From: Bradyrhizobium yuanmingense
GTDB lineage: Bacteria; Pseudomonadota; Alphaproteobacteria; Rhizobiales; Xanthobacteraceae
NCBI RefSeq assembly: GCF_900094575.1
Contig: NZ_FMAE01000001.1
Location: forward strand, 868,001-932,000
Direction: 5' to 3'
DNA: 64,000 bases
Positions 25,744 to 33,961 of this stretch are shown here, in pieces; the stretch's first letter is position 1; every line of letters begins with the position of its first letter. The notes under the pieces are model-generated. The model saw only the letters and a program-made list of their open reading frames with translations. It had not been told where the DNA came from and searched no databases. The translations under genes and the position numbers were made by a program.

Positions 25744-26921
25744 GCGACGTGACCATCCCGCCCAGCGACAGCCTCGCGGTGCTGGAGAAGCAGCGCTCGA
25801 CGGCGGAGACGTTCGGCATTCCGCTCGCGGTGCTGCTCGAGATCACCCATCGCTGCCCGCTGCAATGTCCCTATTGCTCCAACCCGGTCGAGCTCGACCG
25901 CTCCGGCAAGGAGCTGACGACGGACGAGTGGAAAAAAGTGCTGAGCGAGCTCGCCGAGATCGGCGTGCTCCAGGTGCATTTCTCCGGTGGCGAGCCGACG
26001 GCGCGGAAAGATCTCGTCGAGCTGGTCAAGCATGCCAGCGACGCCGGGCTCTACACCAATCTCATCACCTCGGCCGTGCTGCTGACGCGCGAGAGGCTCA
26101 GCGATCTCGCAGATGCCGGGCTCTGCCATGTGCAGATCTCGTTCCAGGGCATCGAGGACGGCCTCGCAGATCGCGTTGCCGGCTACAAAGGCGGCCACCG
26201 CAAGAAGCTCGAAGTCGCGAAATGGACGCGCGAGCTCGACTTGCCGCTCACCGTGAACGCGGTGATGCACCGGCAGAACCTGCACCAGCTGCCCGACATC
26301 ATCCAGATGGCGCTCGATCTCGATGCCGACCGGCTCGAGGTCGCCAATGTGCAATATTACGGCTGGGCGCTGAAGAATCGCGCCGCGCTAATGCCGACCG
26401 TGGCGCAGCTCGATGAGTGTACCCGCCTCGTTGAGGAGGCGCGCGAGCGGCTGAAGGGCCGACTGACGATCGACTACGTGGTGCCGGATTATTACGCGCT
26501 GCGGCCGAAGAAGTGCATGGGCGGCTGGGGCCGGCAGTTCTTCAACATCTCGCCCGCCGGCAAGGTGCTGCCCTGCCATGCCGCCGAGAGCATCACCGGG
26601 CTCGATTTCGAATCGGTGCGCTCCAACCATTCGATCGCCTGGATCTGGCAGAACTCGGAGGCCTTCAACCGCTATCGCGGCACCGGCTGGATGAAGGAGC
26701 CGTGCAAGTCTTGCGAGTTCCGCGAGATCGATTTCGGCGGCTGCCGCTGCCAGGCCTTTGCACTGACCGGAGACGCCGCCAATACCGACCCGGCCTGCGC
26801 GCTGTCGCCGCTGCACGAGACCATCTTCAAGCAGGCGGAAGCCGAAGCCGAGGGCGACACCAGCCGCTTCCTCTATCGCAACTTTGCCGGCGGCACCCTG
26901 GAATCCGAGAATGACGCCTGA
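25740..26921 (+). CDS. pqqE: PqqA peptide cyclase PqqE (radical SAM)
   Basis: 393 residues. The radical SAM cluster motif is CPLQCPYCSNP (CxxxCxxC), and the SPASM auxiliary-cluster cysteines appear from CMGGWGRQFFNISP through VLPCHAAES, CKSCEF and GGCRCQAFAL to DPACALSP. The enzyme forms the carbon-carbon bond between Glu16 and Tyr20 of PqqA. The gene starts within the end of pqqD and is overlapped at its own end by the hydrolase gene at 26911, so the whole set is tightly coupled. Confidence 0.96.
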   Translation: MSDVTIPPSDSLAVLEKQRSTAETFGIPLAVLLEITHRCPLQCPYCSNPVELDRSGKELTTDEWKKVLSELAEIGVLQVHFSGGEPTARKDLVELVKHASDAGLYTNLITSAVLLTRERLSDLADAGLCHVQISFQGIEDGLADRVAGYKGGHRKKLEVAKWTRELDLPLTVNAVMHRQNLHQLPDIIQMALDLDADRLEVANVQYYGWALKNRAALMPTVAQLDECTRLVEEARERLKGRLTIDYVVPDYYALRPKKCMGGWGRQFFNISPAGKVLPCHAAESITGLDFESVRSNHSIAWIWQNSEAFNRYRGTGWMKEPCKSCEFREIDFGGCRCQAFALTGDAANTDPACALSPLHETIFKQAEAEAEGDTSRFLYRNFAGGTLESENDA

Positions 26922-27897
26922 CGCCGACGCGGGCTCAGCGGCCAAACGCACTGATCCCTTTGCGCCGCTGACCTCCGATATGCTCGACGTCGGCGACGGC
27001 CATGAGCTCTATGTCGAGAGCGTCGGCCGCAGCGACGGCATCCCCGCGGTCTATCTGCATGGCGGGCCCGGCAGCGGCTGCCAGCCCGACCATCGCCGGC
27101 TGTTCGATCCCGACCGCTTCTGCGCCGTGCTGTTCGACCAGCGCGGCTGCGGCCGCAGCCGGCCCAAGGGATCACGCGAGCACAACACCACACAGCATCT
27201 GATCGCGGACATGGAAACGATCCGCGAAAAGTTTGGCTTCGAACGCTGGATGGTGGTCGGCGGCTCCTGGGGCGCGACGCTGGCGCTGGCTTATGCAGAG
27301 GCGCATCCCGAGCACGTCTCCGGCATAGCGCTGCGCGCGACGTTTCTCGGCACGCGGGCCGAGGTCGAGACGGCCTTCACCTCGCGCCTATCGCAATTCC
27401 ATCCGGCGCTGTACGAGGATTTCCTCAGCGTGCTGCCGCCAGAGGAGCGCGAGCGGCCGGTGGACGCCTATTGGCGCCGCATCCTCGATGCCGACCCTGC
27501 CGTGCATGGCCCGGCGGCGAAGGCCTGGCACGACACCGAACGCGCTCTATCCGAGCACAAGCCGGCACGGACGCGGCTCGACCTCGCCGGGCTGAACGTC
27601 TGGCGCACATTGCCGGCGACGCCGTTCATGGAAGCGCATTATTTCATCAACGACAGCTTCATGAACGAGGACCAGCTGCTGCGGAACGCGGGCCGGCTCG
27701 ACGGCATTCCCGGCATGATCGTGCAGGGTCGCTATGATCTGTTGTGTGCTCCCGCGACAGCGCAGGCCCTTGCGAAAGTATGGCCCGGTTCCGAGCTTCG
27801 CATCGTGGAAGAAGCCGGGCATTCGCTCTATGATGGCGGCGTGAGGGACGCGGTCATGAAGTCGATCGCGGACCTTGCGTCGAAGATCGGGCGATGA
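26911..27897 (+). CDS. Proline iminopeptidase-like alpha/beta hydrolase
   Basis: 328 residues from ATG 26911, overlapping the pqqE stop by 11 bp. Typical features of peptidase family S33 are seen: HGGPGSGCQPDHRRLFDP, FDQRGCGRS, the nucleophile elbow VGGSWGATLALAYAEAHP, and the C-terminal IVEEAGHSLYD with the catalytic His. The enzyme removes N-terminal proline from peptides. Because the cluster lacks a pqqF/pqqG-type protease, and this gene is fused into the transcript, a role in processing PqqA or its remnants is possible; this is inference only. Confidence 0.9.
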   Translation: MTPDADAGSAAKRTDPFAPLTSDMLDVGDGHELYVESVGRSDGIPAVYLHGGPGSGCQPDHRRLFDPDRFCAVLFDQRGCGRSRPKGSREHNTTQHLIADMETIREKFGFERWMVVGGSWGATLALAYAEAHPEHVSGIALRATFLGTRAEVETAFTSRLSQFHPALYEDFLSVLPPEERERPVDAYWRRILDADPAVHGPAAKAWHDTERALSEHKPARTRLDLAGLNVWRTLPATPFMEAHYFINDSFMNEDQLLRNAGRLDGIPGMIVQGRYDLLCAPATAQALAKVWPGSELRIVEEAGHSLYDGGVRDAVMKSIADLASKIGR

Positions 27898-27910
27898 GAG
27901 GACAAGAAGA

Positions 27911-28588
27911 ATGCCGCTCGCCGGAAAGGGCATGCTGCTGACGTCGATGAACATCGACGCTGCGGACGAGGCCGATTTCAACCGCTGGTACGATCGCGAG
28001 CATCTGGAAGAGCGTGTCGCAATCGACGGATTTCTCGAAGCGCGGCGCTATGTCGCGCATGCCGCCAACCCCAAATATCTCTCGCTGTACTCGACCGAAA
28101 CGCTCGGCGTGCTCGACAGCCCCGCCTACCGGGCGCGCCTCGCCGACCAGACCGAATGGTCGCGGCGATCCATGGCGCGCTTCAGGGACATGCTGCGCGT
28201 GGTCGCGCGCATCACAATCAGCAAGGGTACTGGCCGCGGCGCGTCGCTCGGCCTGGTGCGGCTGCGGCCGACGCCCGACAACGCCGGTGCGTGGCGTGAT
28301 GCGCTGCAAGAAAAGCTGGCGCCGCAGGACCGCGACGGCATCATCTCGATGCACCTGCTCGAAAGCGAGCCGGAATTGTCGGGCGCAACGGCGGGAATTC
28401 CGGCGGTGCGCAACGAGGGCGCGCGCGACTGGTTCGTGCTGATCGACGGCACGCATGTCAATGCGGTCTCCGCCGTCATCGCAGAGCGCTTCACCGGCCC
28501 GGCTGCGGCGCCCTTCCCGCTCCCCATCTCCGTCGGCACCTACTGCCTGATGTGGGACCTCGCCAAGAGCGATGTCGCGCGCGGCTGA
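27911..28588 (+). CDS. Dimeric alpha/beta-barrel-like protein of unknown function
   Basis: 225 residues from ATG 27911, 13 bp after the hydrolase stop. The first half (LLTSMNIDAADEADFNRWYD, REHLEERVAIDGFLEARRYV) resembles EthD/ferredoxin-like dimeric barrel proteins, and the second half repeats the pattern weakly (GIISMHLLESEPE). No catalytic residues can be assigned. It seems to be the last gene of the pqq-hydrolase run, but a link to PQQ is not shown by sequence. Confidence 0.75.
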   Translation: MPLAGKGMLLTSMNIDAADEADFNRWYDREHLEERVAIDGFLEARRYVAHAANPKYLSLYSTETLGVLDSPAYRARLADQTEWSRRSMARFRDMLRVVARITISKGTGRGASLGLVRLRPTPDNAGAWRDALQEKLAPQDRDGIISMHLLESEPELSGATAGIPAVRNEGARDWFVLIDGTHVNAVSAVIAERFTGPAAAPFPLPISVGTYCLMWDLAKSDVARG

Positions 28589-28828
28589 ACGGCATCCGCA
28601 TCGCAGCATATTGCACCGCACGCATCTCGTGCGCCGCGCGTTAATGCCGTGCACGCGTAGCTCCCATGAAAGCGGTGACGCGCGCAAATTTGCCGTTGTA
28701 CTTCGGAACGGTTCTAATAAGCTAACCCAATGACGTCATTCAGAAACCAGATCGAAGCGCGTTAAGCGCTCGCCAAGCTCAAACAAAAAAGGCCGCGGGG
28801 TCTTCGGGCCTGCGCGGACAGGGTAGGA

Positions 28829-30628
28829 ATGAAACCGACCGACATCGCGGCCCCCGACTACTTTCACAAAGTGGTCGATTGCCAATGGGCCTGTCCTGCG
28901 CACACCCCGGTTCCCGAATACATCCGATTGATCGCCCAAGGCCGCTACAGCGATGCCTACATGATCAATTGGAAATCGAACGTATTTCCCGGCATTCTGG
29001 GACGCACCTGCGATCGTCCCTGCGAGCCGGCGTGCCGGCGCGGACGCGTGGAGGAAAATCCTGTCGCGATCTGCCGCCTCAAGCGTGTTGCAGCGGATTT
29101 CAAGGACGACATCAGGCAGCGGCTGCCGAAGCCCGGGCCGAAGAACGGCAAGCGCGTTGCGCTGGTCGGCGGCGGTCCCGCTTCGCTGACGGTGGCACGC
29201 GATCTCGCGCCGCTCGGCTATCACTGCACCGTGTTCGATGCCGACCCGGAAGCCGGCGGCATGATGCGCACGCAGATCCCGAAATTCCGCCTGCCCAATT
29301 CCGTGATCGACGAGGAGACCGGCTACATCCTCAATCTCGGCGTCGAGTTCAAAGGCGGTCACCGCATCGACAGCATGAAGGCGCTGCTCGCCGAGAAATA
29401 CGACGCCATCTTCGTCGGCTCCGGCGCGCCGCGCGGCCGCGAGCTCGAGCTTCCCGGCCGGAAAGAGGCAGCCGCCAACATCCATATCGGCATCGAATGG
29501 CTGGCCAACGTGTCGTTCGGCCATGTCGACAAAATCGGCAAGCGCGTCATCGTGCTCGGCGGCGGCAACACCGCGATGGATTGCTGCCGCACCGCACGCC
29601 GGCTCGGCGGCGAGAAAGTCACGGTGGTCGTGCGTTCCGGCTTCGACGAGATGAAGGCCTCGCCCTGGGAGAAGGAGGACGCGATCCACGAGGATATCCC
29701 GATCCTCAACTACATGGTCCCGGTGGCCTTCAAGCATGTCGCCGGCAAGCTGATCGGCGTCACCTTCCAGCACGTCAAAGCCGAATACGACGCCAAAGGC
29801 CGCCGCAACCTCGTGCCTTCGGGCGATCCCGATCAGACCATTCCCTGCGACGACGTGCTGGTCGCGGTCGGTCAGGAGAACGCCTTCCCCTGGATCGAGC
29901 AGGATTGCGGCATCGAGTTCGACAAATGGCACATGCCGAAGGTCGATCCGAAGACCTTCGCCTCGACCAACCCGAAAGTGTTCTTCGGCGGCGATGCCGC
30001 GTTCGGCCCGAAGAACATCATCTGGGCGGTCGCGCACGGCCATGACGCCGCGCTGTCGATCCACAAGATGCTCTCGGGCGAAGCGGTCGACGAGCGGCCG
30101 CTGCCGGAGGTGCAGATCTCCTCGCAGAAGATGGGCATCCACGAATGGAGCTATGACAACGACATCTCGCCCGACAAGCGCTACAAGGTGCCGCATCGCG
30201 ACAAGGTCGTTGCGCTGAAGGACATCCGCGCCGAGGTCGAGCTCGGCTATGATGTCAAGCTGGCGCTCGGCGAAGCGCATCGCTGCCTGAACTGCGACGT
30301 GCAGACCGTGTTCTCGACCTCGCTCTGCATCGAGTGCGACGCCTGCGCCGACATCTGCCCGATGGATTGCATCACCTTCACCGCCAACGGCGAGGAAAGC
30401 GATCTGCGCCAGCGCCTGAAGGCGCCCTCCGCGCATCCGGACCAGGACCTCTACGTCTCCTCGGACCTGAAGACCGGGCGGGTGATGGTGAAGGACGAGG
30501 ATGTCTGCCTGCATTGCGGGCTGTGCGCCGAGCGCTGTCCCACCGGCGCCTGGGACATGCAGAAATATTTCATCGAGATGACCCACGCAGGTTCGACATG
30601 TCCGACAAAAAGCCGATCAGCAGCGTAA
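28829..30628 (+). CDS. GltD-like FAD/NAD(P) oxidoreductase fused to a 2[4Fe-4S] ferredoxin domain
   Basis: 599 residues. Residues 1-95 form the N-terminal iron-sulfur domain of the glutamate synthase beta-subunit family (C18, C22, C61, C65, C69). Then come an FAD motif (VALVGGGPASLTVARDL), an NAD(P) motif (VIVLGGGNTAMDCCRTAR) and VFFGGDAAFGPKNIIWAVAH. The last 110 residues hold cluster motifs CIECDACADICP and CLHCGLCAERCP. Although often labelled glutamate synthase, no gltB lies here; the next two genes encode a ferredoxin-dependent 2-oxoacid oxidoreductase and overlap it, so its job is probably to pass electrons between that enzyme and NAD(P)H. Confidence 0.88.
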   Translation: MKPTDIAAPDYFHKVVDCQWACPAHTPVPEYIRLIAQGRYSDAYMINWKSNVFPGILGRTCDRPCEPACRRGRVEENPVAICRLKRVAADFKDDIRQRLPKPGPKNGKRVALVGGGPASLTVARDLAPLGYHCTVFDADPEAGGMMRTQIPKFRLPNSVIDEETGYILNLGVEFKGGHRIDSMKALLAEKYDAIFVGSGAPRGRELELPGRKEAAANIHIGIEWLANVSFGHVDKIGKRVIVLGGGNTAMDCCRTARRLGGEKVTVVVRSGFDEMKASPWEKEDAIHEDIPILNYMVPVAFKHVAGKLIGVTFQHVKAEYDAKGRRNLVPSGDPDQTIPCDDVLVAVGQENAFPWIEQDCGIEFDKWHMPKVDPKTFASTNPKVFFGGDAAFGPKNIIWAVAHGHDAALSIHKMLSGEAVDERPLPEVQISSQKMGIHEWSYDNDISPDKRYKVPHRDKVVALKDIRAEVELGYDVKLALGEAHRCLNCDVQTVFSTSLCIECDACADICPMDCITFTANGEESDLRQRLKAPSAHPDQDLYVSSDLKTGRVMVKDEDVCLHCGLCAERCPTGAWDMQKYFIEMTHAGSTCPTKSRSAA

Positions 30629-32445
30629 ACGACTTCGTCGTCCGCTTCGCCAACGTCAACGGCTCGGGCTCGGCCAGCGCCAACGAGATGTTCGCGCGCG
30701 CGATCCTGCGCCACGGCGTGCCTGTCAGCCCACGCAACATCTTCCCCTCCAACATCCAGGGCCTGCCGACCTGGTACGAGGTGCGCGTGACGGAAGCCGG
30801 CCATCTCGGCGCACGCGGCGGCGTCGACATGATGGTGGCGATGAATCCGCAGACCTGGGACAAGGACGTCGCCGGCATCGAGCCCGGCGGCTACCTGTTC
30901 TACGATTCCACCAAGCCGATGCCGTCGACCAAATTCCGCGACGACATCACAGTGATCGGCGTGCCGCTGACTGCGATCACCAACTCGACCTATACCGATC
31001 CGCGTCAGCGACAGCTGTTCAAGAACATCATCTATTTGGGCGCGCTCAGCGCGTTGCTCGACATGGACCCCAAGCTGATCGAGCAGCTGATCGGCGATCA
31101 GTACAAAGGCAAGGAGAAGCTGCTCTCCTCCAACGTCCATGCGCTGCATCTCGGCCGCGACTGGGCGCTGCAGAACCTGAAATGTCCGATTGGGCTGCGC
31201 GTGAAGAAGTCCGACAAGGTCGGCGACCGCATCTTCATCGAGGGCAACAGCGCCGCCGCGCTCGGCGCGGTCTATGGTGGCGCCACCGTGTGTGCCTGGT
31301 ATCCGATCACGCCGTCCTCGTCGGTGGCCGAGGCTTTCACCGCCCATTGCAAGAAGTACCGGCACGATCCTGAAACGGGCAAGGCGAAATACGCGATCGT
31401 GCAGGGCGAGGACGAGCTCGCGTCGATCGGCATCGTGATCGGCGCGTCCTGGAACGGCGCCCGCGCCTTCACGGCGACCTCCGGCCCCGGCATCTCACTG
31501 ATGACGGAGTTCATCGGCCTCTCGTACTTTGCCGAGATTCCGGCCGTGATCATGAACATCCAGCGCGCCGGGCCCTCCACGGGCATGCCGACCCGCACCC
31601 AGCAATGCGACATCATCGCCTGCGCCTATGCCTCGCATGGCGACACCAAGCATGTGCTGCTGTTCCCCGAGGACCCGGCCGAGGCCTTCGAGTTCGCGGC
31701 CGCCGCCTTCGATCTCGCCGAGCGGCTGCAGACGACGATCTTCCTGATGCTCGATCTCGACATCGGCATGAACCACCGGCTCTGCCGCCCGCTGAAGTGG
31801 GACGATGCCAGGCAATATGACCGCGGCAAGGTGATGACGGCGGCGATGCTGGAGGAAGGCCGCGACTTCGGCCGCTATCTCGACGTCGACGGCGACGGCA
31901 TTCCCTACCGCACCTATCCCGGCACGCATCCGACCAAGGGCTCCTACTTCACCCGCGGCACGTCGCGGGACCGCTATGCGCGCTACTCCGAGGAAGGCAC
32001 GGTCTACGCCGACAACATGCAGCGCCTGATGCGCAAGTTCGAGACCGCGCAGGACCTGGTGCCGCGTCCGCTGCAGGCCAATGCGGAACGGCCGACCAAA
32101 TATGGCGTGATATATTTCGGCTCGACCTCGCCGGCGATGGACGAGGCGATCGGCCTGCTGGAAGCGCGCGGGCATCAGCTCGACCGTCTGCGCATCCGCG
32201 CCTTCCCGTTCCATTCCAGCGTGGCCAGCTTCCTCGCCGAGCACGATTTCGTATACGTCGTCGAGCAGAACCGCGACAGCCAGCTGCGCCAGCTCATCGT
32301 CAACGAGAACGGCATCGATCCCGTCCGGCTGGTGCCGATCGTGCATTACGACGGCACGCCGATCACTGCTCGCTTCATCGCCAAGGCCATTGGCGACCAC
32401 CAGGACCACCTCAAGGTGACCCCGCTCCGCAAGGCCGTTTCATGA
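30598..32445 (+). CDS. 2-oxoacid:ferredoxin oxidoreductase, fused gamma-alpha subunit
   Basis: 615 residues from ATG 30598, overlapping the previous gene by 31 bp. The N-terminal gamma domain (GSGSASANEMFARAILRHGV) precedes the alpha subunit with signature YPITPSSSVAE, the GEDELASIG segment, ATSGPGISLM and NIQRAGPSTGMPTRTQQ. This is the KorA/VorB type arrangement seen in 2-oxoglutarate and branched-chain 2-oxoacid enzymes. With the beta subunit it oxidatively decarboxylates a 2-oxoacid to the acyl-CoA while reducing ferredoxin. Which 2-oxoacid is used cannot be read, though 2-oxoglutarate is the usual assignment for this subunit layout. Confidence 0.92.
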   Translation: MSDKKPISSVNDFVVRFANVNGSGSASANEMFARAILRHGVPVSPRNIFPSNIQGLPTWYEVRVTEAGHLGARGGVDMMVAMNPQTWDKDVAGIEPGGYLFYDSTKPMPSTKFRDDITVIGVPLTAITNSTYTDPRQRQLFKNIIYLGALSALLDMDPKLIEQLIGDQYKGKEKLLSSNVHALHLGRDWALQNLKCPIGLRVKKSDKVGDRIFIEGNSAAALGAVYGGATVCAWYPITPSSSVAEAFTAHCKKYRHDPETGKAKYAIVQGEDELASIGIVIGASWNGARAFTATSGPGISLMTEFIGLSYFAEIPAVIMNIQRAGPSTGMPTRTQQCDIIACAYASHGDTKHVLLFPEDPAEAFEFAAAAFDLAERLQTTIFLMLDLDIGMNHRLCRPLKWDDARQYDRGKVMTAAMLEEGRDFGRYLDVDGDGIPYRTYPGTHPTKGSYFTRGTSRDRYARYSEEGTVYADNMQRLMRKFETAQDLVPRPLQANAERPTKYGVIYFGSTSPAMDEAIGLLEARGHQLDRLRIRAFPFHSSVASFLAEHDFVYVVEQNRDSQLRQLIVNENGIDPVRLVPIVHYDGTPITARFIAKAIGDHQDHLKVTPLRKAVS

Positions 32446-33497
32446 CTTACATCGCAAAACCGAAATTCCATCATCCGGGTCTGAAGAAGAACGCGCTCGG
32501 CTACACGCATCGCGACTATGAGGGCAAGATCTCGACGCTATGCGCGGGCTGCGGCCATGATTCGATCACGGCCTCGATCATCGAGGCGTGCTACGAGCTC
32601 TCGATCGAGCCGCATCGGGTGGCGAAGATCTCCGGCATCGGCTGCTCGTCGAAGACGCCGGACTATTTCCTCGGCAATTCGCACGGCTTCAATTCCGTGC
32701 ACGGCCGCATGCCATCCGTGCTGACAGGCGCCAATCTCGCCAACCGCGATCTGATCTATCTCGGCGTCTCCGGCGACGGCGATTCCGCCTCGATCGGTTT
32801 CGGGCAGTTCGCGCACTCGATCCGCCGCGGCGTCAACATGACCTATATCGTCGAGAACAACGGCGTTTACGGCCTGACCAAGGGTCAGTTCTCGGCCACC
32901 GCCGACCGCGGCTCGAAGAGCAAGAAGGGCGTCACCAACACCGACAACGCCATCGACCTCGTCGCCATCGCGCTGCAGTTAGGGGCCACCTTCGTGGCGC
33001 GCTCGTTCTCCGGCGACAAGAGCCAGCTGGTGCCGCTGATCGCCGCCGCGATCGGCCACAAGGGCGCGTCCTTCATCGACGTGATCAGCCCCTGCATCGC
33101 CTTCAACAACCATGCCGGCTCGACCAAGAGCTTCGACTATGTCCGCGAGCACAATGACGCCGTGAACCGGCTGGATGTGCTGGTCGGCCGCGACCCGATT
33201 GCGGTGGACTACGCGCCCGGCACGGTGCAGGTGGTCGAGCAGCACGACGGCAGCAAGATCGCGCTGCGCAAGATCGATGCGGATTACGATCCGCACGACC
33301 GCCTGGGCGCCCAGACCTTCCTAGCAAGGCACGCCGCCAAGGGCCAGATCGTCACCGGTCTTCTGTACGTCGACCCTGAGGCCGAAGACCTGCACGAGCA
33401 TCTCAACACGGTCGAGACGCCGCTCAACGCGCTGGAGGCGGACACGCTCTGCCCGGGCTCGGCGGTGCTGGACAAGATCAACGCCAGCCTGCGGTGA
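32442..33497 (+). CDS. 2-oxoacid:ferredoxin oxidoreductase, beta (TPP) subunit
   Basis: 351 residues, start overlapping the alpha-subunit stop as ATGA. The thiamine diphosphate site is VSGDGDSASIG (from residue 109) with ENNGVYGLTKGQ (138-149). The cysteines for one [4Fe-4S] cluster are C34, C37 (LCAGCGHDS), C68 (GIGCSSKTPDY) and C218 (ISPCIAFNNH). This set is complete, so the enzyme should be active. It ends exactly where the convergent DUF4399 gene ends, with no intervening base. Confidence 0.94.
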   Translation: MTYIAKPKFHHPGLKKNALGYTHRDYEGKISTLCAGCGHDSITASIIEACYELSIEPHRVAKISGIGCSSKTPDYFLGNSHGFNSVHGRMPSVLTGANLANRDLIYLGVSGDGDSASIGFGQFAHSIRRGVNMTYIVENNGVYGLTKGQFSATADRGSKSKKGVTNTDNAIDLVAIALQLGATFVARSFSGDKSQLVPLIAAAIGHKGASFIDVISPCIAFNNHAGSTKSFDYVREHNDAVNRLDVLVGRDPIAVDYAPGTVQVVEQHDGSKIALRKIDADYDPHDRLGAQTFLARHAAKGQIVTGLLYVDPEAEDLHEHLNTVETPLNALEADTLCPGSAVLDKINASLR

Positions 33498-33944
33498 TCA
33501 TCTTCGCGCTGATGCCGCCGGCCTGACGCGTATCGTGATCTTCTCCGACACGACGGGTGGTTCGAACGGATAGTGCTTGGCGTCGCCAAGCACCAGTTGC
33601 AGCGTGTGCGTGCCCGGCGGAAGCTCGAGAAACGTTTCGGTTTGTCCGGCTCCGAAATGCAGATGGGACTTGTCCTGCGGAATCGGCTCCTTGGCATCAA
33701 TGGGGTCTTTCACATCGATCAACAGATGATGGTGGCCGGCATTGTGGTAGTCGTCACCGGCATGCGTCACGCCCATGTTGCGCAGGCCGAACCGGACCCA
33801 AAACCCACCACGGATCTTCTGGCCGTCATACGGCGAGATGAAATAAAGCTTGGCGTCCTTTGGCGCAGTTTTGCCTTGCGGATAGGCCGCGCCGGGGAGC
33901 AATGCGATGGCGGCCGCGAGCGCGATACAGGAAACGATCTTCAT
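33498..33944 (-). CDS. DUF4399 family exported protein
   Basis: 148 residues from ATG 33944, with a clear Sec signal (VSCIALAAAIALLPGAAYPQ). The mature part has the DUF4399 pattern: YFISPYDGQKIRGGFWVRFG, AGHHHLLIDV, LHFGAGQTETFLELPPGTHT. The histidine-rich block suggests metal binding, but no function is established. It is 17 bp downstream of the cyclase-SUMF1 gene on the same strand and may be cotranscribed with it. Confidence 0.85.
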   Translation of the reverse strand: MKIVSCIALAAAIALLPGAAYPQGKTAPKDAKLYFISPYDGQKIRGGFWVRFGLRNMGVTHAGDDYHNAGHHHLLIDVKDPIDAKEPIPQDKSHLHFGAGQTETFLELPPGTHTLQLVLGDAKHYPFEPPVVSEKITIRVRPAASARR

Positions 33945-33961
33945 CAAATTGACTCCAGTAC

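Noticed and set aside
28829..30628. Glutamate synthase beta subunit (gltD)
   Set aside because: No large subunit gene is nearby, a ferredoxin domain is fused at the C-terminus, and the gene overlaps a 2-oxoacid oxidoreductase.
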